A DNA stretch of 13,972 nucleotides from CAZLLV01 sp964560325 (GTDB taxonomy: Bacteria > Acidobacteriota > Thermoanaerobaculia > Multivoradales > DATKCC01). The notes below the pieces were generated by a model. The model saw only the letters and a program-made list of their open reading frames with translations. It was not told where the DNA came from and did no database searches. Made by a program: the position numbers and the translations under genes. This document shows positions 1 to 7,296 of the stretch, one piece after another. Each line of letters begins with the position of its first letter. The stretch's first letter is position 1. Location of the stretch: assembly GCA_964560325.1 (NCBI GenBank), contig CAZLLV010000532.1, positions 1 to 13,972 on the forward strand, written 5' to 3'.

Positions 1-264
1 CTCCGAGTCGACCGTGCGCGCGGCCGCCTGGAGGAGGCCCCACGGCGTGCGGCCCGGGAGGAGCCCGCGGGCGACGTTGCGCAGGGTGCCGGGGTGAACC
101 GGCAGCGGCGCCTCGCCGGCGGCGCCCCAGACCGAGTAGTACGGATTGGCGAAGAGCGCGTTCCGGACCTCCGAAAACCGGGAGCCGGCGAACCGGCGGT
201 CCTCGTCGGTCACGCCCTGGGGGCCGAGGCCGGCGGGGCCGGCGGGCGGCGGCTGCTGAGCCAT
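1..264 (-). CDS. N-terminal part of an unrecognised protein (partial, leaves the left edge)
   Basis: An ATG at 264 opens a minus-strand frame that stays open for 88 codons to the window edge. A good Shine-Dalgarno (CGGAGGTG, 269-276) lies 4 nt upstream, which fixes the start. The product begins MAQQPPPAGPAG, a low-complexity Pro/Ala/Gly leader with no signal peptide, followed by a more ordered stretch (FANPYYSVWGAAGEAPLPVH, then TLRNVARGLLPGRTPWGLLQ). I do not recognise a family from this fragment. It lies 94 nt downstream of the beta-CASP gene in the same direction, so it could be the last visible gene of that unit or have its own promoter. An inverted repeat covers its ribosome-binding site. 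Confidence 0.7.
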   Translation of the reverse strand, partial: MAQQPPPAGPAGLGPQGVTDEDRRFAGSRFSEVRNALFANPYYSVWGAAGEAPLPVHPGTLRNVARGLLPGRTPWGLLQAAARTVDSE

Positions 265-268
265 GTCA

Positions 269-283
269 CACCTCCGTGAGGTG
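269..283 (-). promoter_or_regulatory. Inverted repeat overlapping the Shine-Dalgarno of the left-edge gene
   Basis: CACCTC and GAGGTG form a perfect 6-bp stem with a 3-nt loop. On the minus strand the 3' arm is the Shine-Dalgarno itself, so folding would hide the ribosome-binding site of the gene starting at 264. The pairing is visible in the sequence; a regulatory role is inference, since a 6-bp repeat of this kind can arise by chance. Confidence 0.35.
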
Positions 284-358
284 GTACGGCGGGGATTAAG
301 GATCTCAGCGTATCAGGAAAGACGAGGACGAGCGGCCCTTCCCCTCACCACGGCACCC

Positions 359-1777
359 CTACCAGGGAGCCTGGGTGCCGATCGCCGGGAGGCTCGGGCG
401 CGGCCAGCCGAGCTCGCCGTGGATGGCGGCTTCGAGGACCTTCCGGGCCGGATCCTCGCCGTGGTTCAGGAAGATCCGCTCCGGCGCGCCCGGCAGCGCC
501 CGGCACCAGCGCAGCAGCTCCTCACGGTCGGCGTGGGCGGAGAGCATCGGCAGGTAGTGGGTCGAGGCGCGGACCGGCACCCGGTGGCCGTGGATCGCGA
601 CCGTGTCGGCGCCGTCGAGGATCGCGCGTCCGCGGGTGCCGGCCGCCTGGTAGCCGACGAAGACGAGCGCGTGCTTCGGGTCGGCGAGCTTGTGGAGCAG
701 GTGGTGGACGATCCGGCCGCCGGTCGCCATGCCGCTGCCCGCGACGATCACCGCCGGCTCGCGCCGCTCGTTGAGCGCTTTCGATTCCGCCACCGCGCGG
801 GTGAAGCGGAAGCGGTCGGGCGAGAGCGGATCGATCGCCTGCTCGACCAGCTCGCGCATCTCCTCGTCGTGCTCCCGCTTCGCGCGGCGGTAGAGCTCGG
901 TGGCGCTGATCGCCATCGGGCTGTCGAGGAAGACGGCGGACGGGTCGAGCAGCCCGTCGTCCGCGAGCGCCGACAGGTGGTAGAGGATCTCCTGGGTCCG
1001 GCCGAGGGCGAACGAGGGGATCATCACCGTGCCGCCGCGGTCGAAGGTACGGTCGATCACCGCGCGCAGCGCCTCGCGCGCGTCGCCCGCGTGGTGCAGC
1101 CGGTCGCCGTAGGTCGACTCCAGCACCAGCGCCGCCGGCCGCTCGCCCGGCGGCTGCGGGTCCTCCAGGATCGGCACGCCGTAGCGCCCCACGTCGCCGG
1201 AGAAGCACCAGGTCCGACGCTCGCCGTCCGTCCCCTTCGCCGAGATCTCGACCGTCGCCGCGCCCAGCAGGTGCCCGGCGCGCCGGAGCGTCACGTGGAC
1301 TCCGGGCACGATCTCGCGCCGGGTGTCGAAGTCGATCGTCTCCAGCCGGTCGAGCGTCGTCCGCACGTCGTCGCTGGTGAAGAGCGGGCGCGGCTCCCGG
1401 TGGCGGCTGTACCCTTTCTTGCGGGCGTAGCGCGCCTCCTGCTCCTGGATCTTGCCCGCGTCCTCGAGCAGCAGCCGGGTGAGCGCCCGCGTCGGGCGGC
1501 TGCACCAGACCGGGCCGTCGAAGCCCTCCGCCACCAGCCGGGGGAGCCGGCCCGTGTGGTCGAGGTGGGCGTGGGTGAGGACGACCGCCGCCAGACTCTC
1601 CGGCGCGAAGTCGAACGGCCGGAAGTTCCGCTGCTCCAGCTCCTCCGGCCCCTGGAACATCCCGCAGTCGACCAGCACCCGCGTCTCACTCCAGGTGAGC
1701 AGCGTGGCGCTGCCGGTGACGACACCGCAGGCGCCGAGGAAGGTGACCCCGCTCTCCGGTGCGCTCATGGCGGGCAT
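359..1777 (-). CDS. Beta-CASP metallo-beta-lactamase ribonuclease (CPSF73/Ysh1-like, COG1236 type)
   Basis: Predicted cytoplasmic zinc-dependent RNA-processing nuclease of 472 aa, a normal length for bacterial members. Visible motifs: the metallo-beta-lactamase signature THAHLDHTG (H69, H71, D73, H74), GHLLGA (H169), SGD (D195), then beta-CASP motif A in ESTYGD (E220), motif B in SAHAD (H415) and motif C in NHGE (H439). A His at motif C is the form associated with RNA rather than DNA substrates. All the metal-binding residues expected by comparison with CPSF-73 appear present. The start is ATG 1777 or ATG 1768 three codons later; neither has a clear Shine-Dalgarno, and the conserved fold begins at about residue 11 (VTFLGA). 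The 5' end overlaps the upstream CHAT gene by 92 nt in another frame, which suggests translational coupling. The substrate is unknown. Confidence 0.93.
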   Translation of the reverse strand: MPAMSAPESGVTFLGACGVVTGSATLLTWSETRVLVDCGMFQGPEELEQRNFRPFDFAPESLAAVVLTHAHLDHTGRLPRLVAEGFDGPVWCSRPTRALTRLLLEDAGKIQEQEARYARKKGYSRHREPRPLFTSDDVRTTLDRLETIDFDTRREIVPGVHVTLRRAGHLLGAATVEISAKGTDGERRTWCFSGDVGRYGVPILEDPQPPGERPAALVLESTYGDRLHHAGDAREALRAVIDRTFDRGGTVMIPSFALGRTQEILYHLSALADDGLLDPSAVFLDSPMAISATELYRRAKREHDEEMRELVEQAIDPLSPDRFRFTRAVAESKALNERREPAVIVAGSGMATGGRIVHHLLHKLADPKHALVFVGYQAAGTRGRAILDGADTVAIHGHRVPVRASTHYLPMLSAHADREELLRWCRALPGAPERIFLNHGEDPARKVLEAAIHGELGWPRPSLPAIGTQAPW

Positions 1778-4649
1778 CGTACCGCTGTGGCGGGACGGCG
1801 GGAAAGAATCGCGTCCGCCGGCGGGATCTCACGGCCCATAGGGTGAGCGCCGCCAGGAGGACAGCCGCGAGGCCGGCGGCCCATGCCCTGGGCTCCCGGG
1901 ACGTGAGCCACCGGACGATCGGCGGCGAGGGGTCAGGCACCACCACCGCGGCGCCGTCGCCGAGCACCACCAGGCCGGCCCAGGCGGCGGCGGGGTCGCC
2001 GGCGCGCAGGCTCTCGCGCTGGGCCTCGGCGAGGGCGCGGGCGACGGTCTCGCCCCGTCCCAGGTGGCGGTAGAACCGGTCGAACACGTCGGCGGACTCG
2101 TCGTCGGCCAGGGGCCAGAGGCTCCCCACCACCGCCCGGGCGCCGCCCTCCAGGAACGCCCGGGCCAGGCTGAGGGCGCCCTCGCCCCGGATCACGGTCC
2201 CCTGGGCGCTCTGGCAGGAGGCCAGGACCACCACCGCGCCGCGCAGGTCGAGGCCGGCGGCCTCCCGGGGGCGCAGGTACCCGTCCTGTTCGGCTCCGCC
2301 CGGGGCCAGGACCACGGCGGAGCGCTGGGGGTACCTCTCGTCCAGGACGGCGTGGGTGCCCAGGTGGAGGAGGCGGAGCCCGCTCCCGGCCTGGTGCTTG
2401 ACCGCCGCCTCGGAGGCGTCGCCGCCCAGCAGCAGGCGGCCGGGGCGACCCAGGTGGCGCAGGACCGACCGGCCCTCGCGGCGGGAGTGGGGAAGGGTGG
2501 GCAGGTCCAGGCCAACGGCCCAGGAACGTTCGCTGCCCACCGCCGTCCTGCCGCTGGGCGCCTCCGGGTCGGCGAGAGCCAGCGCGGTCCGGCCCCCGGC
2601 GGACGCCTGCCGCAACCGGTCCCAGACCGTGGCCGACGGGGTGACGAAGATCTCGTATCGCTCGGCCAGGACCGGCTCGTCCGGCCCCTGCCGGAGGGCG
2701 GCGAACGGCAACCGGTGGAGAGGGCCATCCGGGATCACCACCAGCCGTCCGATCTCCGGCGGCAGATCGTCCAGCGCGGAGCCGAAGAGCATCCCGTAGA
2801 GCGCCGCCGCGGGCACCGCCTCGCCGCCGTCACGGGCCTCGAACAGCCCGAGGAAGAGGTCGATCACCGGTGCGATCTCGCCGCGGTCCGGCAGACGGTG
2901 GAACCGGGCACCCTCCGCGGTGACCACGGTCAGCCAGGAGCCGCCGCCGAACGAGCGGTTGATCGTCTCCCACGGGCCGATCTGGAACGCCACGACCGCC
3001 TCGTCCTCGGCCAGGCCGGACCGCAGGTCAGCGAGCGAGATGAAGCTCCCGGGCTCGGTGACGGCCGGCTTGCGAAGCTGGCGCCGGCGGGCCGCCAGGC
3101 GGTCCTCCAGCCTCTCCAGCCCGGTCAGCTCTTCGAGCAGCTCCCGGCGGCGGTCCGCCGGGAGCGACGGGTCGAGCAGGCGCCGGTGGATCTCCACGAT
3201 GCCCTGCTGGACGTCGAGCCAGGCCGCCCGGTCCCCGGCGGTGACCGCGTCCGCCGGGCCGACCCCACCGGCCGCCAGCGATTCGAGCAGCATTCGCGCC
3301 CGCATCCGCTCCGAGGCGGCGAGGGCCAGGGTCAGCAGCTCCTGGCGCTCGGCGCCTTCGCCCGACTCGGCGTCCAGCAGCAGCCGGCCGGCGAGCCACT
3401 GGTCGATCTCGGTCCAGACCGCCGACACCTCGGCGCGGGCGGTCTCCGTGCTCTGGATCTCCTCCAGCCGGTCGACGATCGCCAGGAAGCTCTCGGCGGC
3501 GGCGAGCGCCTCGTCGCGGGGGCCGGTCTCCCAGAGCACGCGCAGGCGGCTCTCCCAGCTGTTCACCTGGGCCCACGGATCGTCGACGCGGGCGAGGAGG
3601 GCCGAGGCCTGGTCGACCAGCCGCCGGGCGGCGCCGGGATCGTCCTCGAGCCGGGCCACGGCGGCGGTCGCCAGGAGGTCGGCGTGTGTCGCCGGCACGC
3701 GCTCGGCGATCGGCTCGATACGCTCCAGGGCGAGACGGATCTGCTCCCGGCCGTCGTCGCCGCCGAGGAGCCGCCCGAGCCGCTTGCGGCCCTCGATCTC
3801 GGCGAGCCGATGCTCCGCCGCGATGCCGGCCTCGATGGCCTCCACGAGCAGCCCGGCCACCCGGTCGCGCTGGCCCGGGTACCGCGGCTGCGCGGACACC
3901 GAGGCCGCCAGGCTGGCACGGGCGGCCGCCTCGCCGAAGCGGTCCTCCGCCTCGGCGGTGAGCGCGACGGCTTCCTCGTACACCGCCTCGGCCTCCTCGA
4001 AGCGCCCCCGCCGGTAGAGGACGCCCCCGAGCTCGGACAGGATCTCCCGCCGGAGCGAGGCGTGGGCGATCTCGAAGACGTCGTGCCGGACCTGCCGCAA
4101 CGAGTCCTCGATCAGGCCGACGTCGCCGCCGCGGCTCGCCAGGAGCTTCGCCTCCTTGACCGTCACCTCCGCGCGGAGGACCGGATCGGCCGCCGACTCG
4201 GCCGCCCGTCGCGCCCGGCCGAGCTCCACCGCCAGCTCCTCGCCGGAAGCGCCGAGGCGGGCGAGGGACTCGGCGAGATTGATTCGGGCGTAGACCTCGC
4301 CCGCTCCCTCCCCCCGGGCGGCGTACCCGTCCGACGCCTGCCGGAACAGGGGCTCGGCCGCCTCGACGTCGCCGAAGAGGAGTCGCAGGCGGCCGAGGGT
4401 GAAGGCGAGGCAGGCGTTCTCCGGCGCGGCCATCCGGTGGTGCTCCAGCCGCTCGGCGGTCTCGTCGTAGAGGCCGGTCTGGTTCGCCACCCGGTAGAAG
4501 CATCCGCACTCCTTCCAGTCGTCGGGATGGGCGGCGAAGCTCGCCTCGCAGGCCGCGAACGGCGCGTCCTCCTGCGCCGCCGCCGGGGTGCCGACGGCGG
4601 TCAGGAGCAGGGCCAGAGCGGCCTGGGAGGCTACGGCGCGCACGACCAT
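1686..4649 (-). CDS. Exported TPR-CHAT caspase-like protein with a C-terminal membrane anchor
   Basis: Predicted product of 987 aa. Residues 1-26 form a signal peptide (MVVRAVAS, a Leu/Ala core, then TPAAAQ). A short Cys-rich segment follows (C34, C48, C50), then a long helical region to about residue 535 with TPR-like units (for example LGRLRLLFGDVEAAEPLFRQ and LYRRGRFEEAEAVYEEA). The CHAT peptidase domain occupies about 540-900. Its dyad is intact: H766 in HLGTHAVLD and C812 in LASCQSAQG, followed by GEGALSLARAFLEGGA and GSLWPLADDES. A hydrophobic segment at 922-941 and an Arg-rich tail follow, so the catalytic domain should face the periplasm. CHAT domains belong to the caspase/separase clan and some are proteases; activity here is not shown. 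The start at 4649 is chosen because it begins the signal peptide and lies 2 nt after the lipoprotein stop. It has no Shine-Dalgarno, which implies translational coupling. The reading frame is open further upstream, but that part is an Arg/Pro-rich shadow of the lipoprotein gene. Confidence 0.92.
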   Translation of the reverse strand: MVVRAVASQAALALLLTAVGTPAAAQEDAPFAACEASFAAHPDDWKECGCFYRVANQTGLYDETAERLEHHRMAAPENACLAFTLGRLRLLFGDVEAAEPLFRQASDGYAARGEGAGEVYARINLAESLARLGASGEELAVELGRARRAAESAADPVLRAEVTVKEAKLLASRGGDVGLIEDSLRQVRHDVFEIAHASLRREILSELGGVLYRRGRFEEAEAVYEEAVALTAEAEDRFGEAAARASLAASVSAQPRYPGQRDRVAGLLVEAIEAGIAAEHRLAEIEGRKRLGRLLGGDDGREQIRLALERIEPIAERVPATHADLLATAAVARLEDDPGAARRLVDQASALLARVDDPWAQVNSWESRLRVLWETGPRDEALAAAESFLAIVDRLEEIQSTETARAEVSAVWTEIDQWLAGRLLLDAESGEGAERQELLTLALAASERMRARMLLESLAAGGVGPADAVTAGDRAAWLDVQQGIVEIHRRLLDPSLPADRRRELLEELTGLERLEDRLAARRRQLRKPAVTEPGSFISLADLRSGLAEDEAVVAFQIGPWETINRSFGGGSWLTVVTAEGARFHRLPDRGEIAPVIDLFLGLFEARDGGEAVPAAALYGMLFGSALDDLPPEIGRLVVIPDGPLHRLPFAALRQGPDEPVLAERYEIFVTPSATVWDRLRQASAGGRTALALADPEAPSGRTAVGSERSWAVGLDLPTLPHSRREGRSVLRHLGRPGRLLLGGDASEAAVKHQAGSGLRLLHLGTHAVLDERYPQRSAVVLAPGGAEQDGYLRPREAAGLDLRGAVVVLASCQSAQGTVIRGEGALSLARAFLEGGARAVVGSLWPLADDESADVFDRFYRHLGRGETVARALAEAQRESLRAGDPAAAWAGLVVLGDGAAVVVPDPSPPIVRWLTSREPRAWAAGLAAVLLAALTLWAVRSRRRTRFFPAVPPQRYDARHERTGERGHLPRRLRCRHRQRHAAHLE

Positions 4650-4651
4650 GC

Positions 4652-5749
4652 CTAGGGAGGAGGAGGGCCGGACGTGCCGCCGTCGTGGATCACGCCCTCG
4701 TGGGTCACGTCGTTCAGATCCTTCGCGGCGAGACCCACCAGGTCGAGGTCGAGGAGCCCCGGCGGCCGGGAGAAGCCCAGATTCGAGTCGAGCTCGACGA
4801 GCTGGTGGCGGCAATCGACCGCGCCCCACGAGCCCGGGACCATCAGCCAGTCCTTGTTGGCGCGCTCCTGGAGGAGGACGGCGAGGCGGTCCTCGCCCTT
4901 CTCGACATAGATCTCGAAGTCGGACGGGCGCAGGGCCACAGCTCCTTCGCGCTTGCCCGCGGTCTCCGCCTGGATCTGCCCGAGGGCCGGGCAGTCGTCC
5001 GTCAGCTCGGACGGATCCGGGGCGTCGGTGACCTCGCACGAGGGATTCTTGCCGCCGTGTTTGGTCGCCTGGAGCGGCTGCGGGGAGATCGAGCAGGCGT
5101 CACCGCGGAGGACCTTCGTCGGCAGGGTCCCGGGTCGCCAGACGGCGGCGACGAAGGGTGGATCGCCGGCGATGGTCGAGGGGTAGATCTCGATGTTGTC
5201 GAGGTAGTACCCGGGGAGACCGGCGTCGACCTCGGCCCAGCTCAGGCGGAGATCTACGCGGTCGGGCTGCCAGGTCGTCGCGTTCTTCTCGGATTCCGTC
5301 GGAGGGCGCCAGATCGCCGCGATCTTGTAGTCGGCGACGTCCTTCCACACGGTGAAGTAGACGAGCCGCTGCCGCCGGCGGCGGTCGGAGCGATGGGCGT
5401 GCTCCGCCTGGAACTGCTGGCTGTTGAGGACCGCCTTGTATTCGTGGTGTTCGTGGGGATCCGAGCTCTTCTTCCAGACACCCGCGAAGGCGGCGCCGGC
5501 CGAGCTGCGATGTGCTTCGAGCCGGACCAGTTCCATGCCGTCCTCACTGCGCCGGTCCTGGACCTCCTTGTCGAAGTCGAGCAGGTTGTCCCGGACTGCG
5601 ACGCAGTCCAGGCCCTGGCTGCATCGGACGCCCGCATCGCCTTCGCTCCAGTAGGCGAGCACGTTGGCGCCGTCGAGGTAGCTCTTCTTGTTACAACCCG
5701 CGAAGAGCGCGGTGGTCAAGCAGAAGACCAGGAGGGTGGTGCGTTTCAT
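4652..5749 (-). CDS. Lipoprotein with Trp-containing beta-type repeats, unknown function
   Basis: Product of 365 aa. It begins MKRTTLLVFCLTTALFAGC, a lipoprotein signal peptide with the acceptor Cys at residue 19, so it should be a lipid-anchored envelope protein. ATG 5749 is preceded by AAAGGAA at a suitable distance; an in-frame ATG 16 codons upstream would spoil the signal peptide. The middle holds repeated short strands ending in Trp: FAGVW (88-92), YFTVW (131-135), IAAIW (143-147) and FVAAVW (199-204), spaced by charged or polar stretches. The pattern resembles the structural repeats near polyglycine-hydrolase-like proteins (bacterial tandem repeat domain 1), but this is recognition by eye and uncertain. 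Several Cys residues (43, 49, 219, 238 and others) could form disulfides. It ends in a Pro-rich tail and couples directly to the CHAT gene, so it is a candidate sensor, partner or substrate for that protein. Confidence 0.85.
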   Translation of the reverse strand: MKRTTLLVFCLTTALFAGCNKKSYLDGANVLAYWSEGDAGVRCSQGLDCVAVRDNLLDFDKEVQDRRSEDGMELVRLEAHRSSAGAAFAGVWKKSSDPHEHHEYKAVLNSQQFQAEHAHRSDRRRRQRLVYFTVWKDVADYKIAAIWRPPTESEKNATTWQPDRVDLRLSWAEVDAGLPGYYLDNIEIYPSTIAGDPPFVAAVWRPGTLPTKVLRGDACSISPQPLQATKHGGKNPSCEVTDAPDPSELTDDCPALGQIQAETAGKREGAVALRPSDFEIYVEKGEDRLAVLLQERANKDWLMVPGSWGAVDCRHQLVELDSNLGFSRPPGLLDLDLVGLAAKDLNDVTHEGVIHDGGTSGPPPP

Positions 5750-5845
5750 GGCGGGTTCCTTTCGGTCGGGGTCCGCGTTGCCATCGTTCGAAGGCACAAA
5801 CGACGGAGACCCCCCGATCGACTCACCCCCTCTCGAAGACTTCTT

Positions 5846-6544
5846 TCATTCCAGGCGAACCCGATAGGTCGGAGAGGTGACCGACGCGCCGTCGGGCGAG
5901 CGCGCCTCGACGCGCCAGAGGAGCACGGTGCCGGAGGGGAGATCGGAGATCGCCCCGGCCGGCAGACGGTACTCTGTCGTCTCCAGGCGGTCGGCCCGGC
6001 CCACCGCCACCAGCCGTTCGGTGGTCACCGTCAGGTCGTAGCGCACCTCTCCGGCCCCCTCCGGACCGCGCCATCGGAGCACCGGGTCCTCCCGCGGGAG
6101 CGGGCGGTCGGCGGCGGTCCGGGACTCGATCGTCGGTCGCTCCCCGGCGCGCTCGACCGGCGGTTGCCGCTCGAGACCGGCTCGCGCCGTCCAGAGGGCG
6201 GCCACCGCCACCGCCAGCATCACGGTGGCGGCGAGGGCGAGGCGGCGGAACCGTCCCGCGGCGGCCGTGCGCCCGGCCGCCGCCGTGCGCGCCTCGCCGC
6301 GCTCCAGGTGGCGCGCCAGGCGCCAGTCTTCGGCGCAGCTCGGGCAGCGGCCGGTGTGCTCGATCAGCCGGCGGTTGCGCCGGGGCTCGATCTCGCCGCG
6401 GGCGGAGGCCCAGAGGTCGGCCGGCGCCGGGCACTCCTCCCCCGGGGCGCGGCGGCGCGGCATGGCCTGGAAGAGCTCCCGGAGGCGGCGCTGGTCCGGC
6501 TCCGGCGTCCCGGCGCGGCCGATCCGGCGGTTCCGATCGGTCAC
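5846..6544 (-). CDS. Transmembrane zinc-binding anti-sigma factor with a periplasmic beta-rich domain
   Basis: Product of 232 aa, starting at GTG 6544, which overlaps the sigma-factor stop (GTGA) and so is translationally coupled. Residues 38-70 carry the zinc anti-sigma signature: C38, then HTGRCPSC (H63, C67, C70, the HxxxCxxC motif). This domain normally sits in the cytoplasm and holds the partner sigma factor. A hydrophobic helix spans about 102-120 (LALAATVMLAVAVAALW) after a basic, Ala-rich linker with a duplicated RTAAAG unit. The remaining 112 residues should be periplasmic; strands such as VLRWRGP, VRYDLTV and VLLWRVEARSPDG suggest a fibronectin- or Ig-like fold. This matches family architecture; the signal it senses is unknown. 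Confidence 0.9.
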   Translation of the reverse strand: MTDRNRRIGRAGTPEPDQRRLRELFQAMPRRRAPGEECPAPADLWASARGEIEPRRNRRLIEHTGRCPSCAEDWRLARHLERGEARTAAAGRTAAAGRFRRLALAATVMLAVAVAALWTARAGLERQPPVERAGERPTIESRTAADRPLPREDPVLRWRGPEGAGEVRYDLTVTTERLVAVGRADRLETTEYRLPAGAISDLPSGTVLLWRVEARSPDGASVTSPTYRVRLE

Positions 6545-7128
6545 GGCTCCACCCCCTGGCCTTCCAGGCAGCGCCGGAGGTCCTCGAGGCCCCGGAAGGT
6601 CAGGTTGTAGACCTTCTTGGTCCCCCAGCCCAGGAGGCTTCCCGCCTCGGCGGCGGTCTCTCCCTGGAGATGGAGGATCACCGCCAGCCGTCGCGATTCG
6701 ACCAGCCGTCCCAGGCAGTGGGCCAGGGCGCGCCGGATCTCGGCGCTCGTGCCCGAGCGGGCGGGACCGGGCTCCGAACTGACCAGGGTGAGCGCCGGGC
6801 CGCTTTCGTCCTCGTCGTCCCCCAACGGCACCTCGGCGCGCCGGCGCAGCGCCCGCAACTGGTCGACCAGGGCGCAGTAGGCGGTGCGCCAGAGATAGGT
6901 GGCGTTGAGCTCGGTTCCCGCGGGCCGCTCGCTGATGATGCGCATCACCTTGAGCATCGCGTCCTGCACGAGGTCTTCGCTCCCGTCCGCCAGCGACGAC
7001 GGACAGACCGAGGCCACCGCGCGCTCCAGCCGGCGGCGCAGGCGGGCCGCTTCCTCTTCGGAGAGAGGTGCGCTGCCGGTCGGTGGAGAGCTCGGCATCA
7101 CGGAATTTCGTCGCGACTCCGGGGTCAC
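6541..7128 (-). CDS. ECF-type (sigma-70 family) RNA polymerase sigma factor
   Basis: Product of 195 aa from the chosen GTG start at 7128. Region 2 lies at about 51-98 (EDLVQDAMLKVMR, then YLWRTAYCALVDQLRALRRR). An acidic linker (GDDEDESG) follows, then region 4 at about 131-190 (LVESRRLAVILHLQGETAAE, then LLGWGTKKVYNLTFRGLEDL), a helix-turn-helix for -35 recognition. GTG 7128 is preceded by AAAGGA with a 6-nt spacer. In-frame ATGs at 7098 and 7200 are possible, but 7098 has no close Shine-Dalgarno and 7200 lies on the predicted promoter. The gene is first in the block with its anti-sigma factor, the lipoprotein and the CHAT protein, so it probably controls this cluster, perhaps including its own promoter. 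Confidence 0.93.
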   Translation of the reverse strand: MTPESRRNSVMPSSPPTGSAPLSEEEAARLRRRLERAVASVCPSSLADGSEDLVQDAMLKVMRIISERPAGTELNATYLWRTAYCALVDQLRALRRRAEVPLGDDEDESGPALTLVSSEPGPARSGTSAEIRRALAHCLGRLVESRRLAVILHLQGETAAEAGSLLGWGTKKVYNLTFRGLEDLRRCLEGQGVEP

Positions 7129-7134
7129 GACGGG

Positions 7135-7140
7135 TCCTTT
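7135..7140 (-). promoter_or_regulatory. Ribosome-binding site that decides the sigma-factor start
   Basis: AAAGGA on the minus strand, 6 nt before GTG 7128. No comparable site precedes the alternative ATG at 7098, so the GTG is preferred. Confidence 0.6.
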
Positions 7141-7190
7141 CCCAAGACGTGCAGGAGCTTCGGACAATGCCAGCGATCGGTTTATGGCCA

Positions 7191-7199
7191 ATTTTAGCA
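7191..7199 (-). promoter_or_regulatory. Possible extended -10 promoter element of the sigma/anti-sigma block
   Basis: On the minus strand this reads TGCTAAAAT, matching an extended -10 element (TGn followed by a TATAAT-like hexamer), inside one of the few AT-rich patches of the window. No good -35 hexamer is seen 16-18 nt upstream, which extended -10 promoters may tolerate. It would give a leader of about 55-60 nt before GTG 7128. Not proven. Confidence 0.45.
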
Positions 7200-7252
7200 T
7201 GATTCGGAGGGGGCCGACGGCGAGCGAAGTCGGGGGCCCCCGGGAGATGAAC

Positions 7253-7296
7253 GAAAAAGACCGGCCGGGTTTCTCAAACCTCGGCCGGTCTTCTTC
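7253..7296 (-). terminator. Intrinsic terminator downstream of the CBS gene
   Basis: A perfect 11-bp stem (AAGACCGGCCG at 7257-7267 with CGGCCGGTCTT at 7282-7292) encloses a second stem of GGTTT/AAACC with a CTC loop. On the minus strand the hairpin is followed by CTTTTTCG, a fair U-tract. It sits 34 nt after the CBS stop, so it should end that transcript before the sigma promoter. The plus strand has a weaker TCTTCTTC run, so any activity in that direction should be poor. Confidence 0.85.

Noticed and set aside
4650..5039. 130-residue N-terminal extension of the CHAT protein
   Set aside because: The extension is Arg/Pro-rich, overlaps the lipoprotein gene out of frame, and would bury the signal peptide.
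5750..5845. Promoter or attenuator between the anti-sigma and lipoprotein genes
   Set aside because: Only weak pairings (TCGTT/AACGA) and no clear -35/-10 pair are seen in these 96 nt.
263..6610. Long open frames on the plus strand opposite the minus-strand genes (for example 263-1846, 2064-4655 and 4685-6610)
   Set aside because: Their translations are Arg/Ala/Gly/Pro-rich without motifs and mirror well-supported genes. High GC keeps antisense frames open by lacking AT-rich stops.
1686..7128. A type III CRISPR / Craspase locus
   Set aside because: The TPR-CHAT and sigma genes invite the comparison, but there is no Cas7-11, other cas gene or repeat array, and the CHAT protein is exported.
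7231..7242. Perfect 12-bp palindrome CGGGGGCCCCCG upstream of the sigma promoter element
   Set aside because: A simple G-run/C-run palindrome in a GC-rich genome; without a second copy or conservation it cannot be called an operator.
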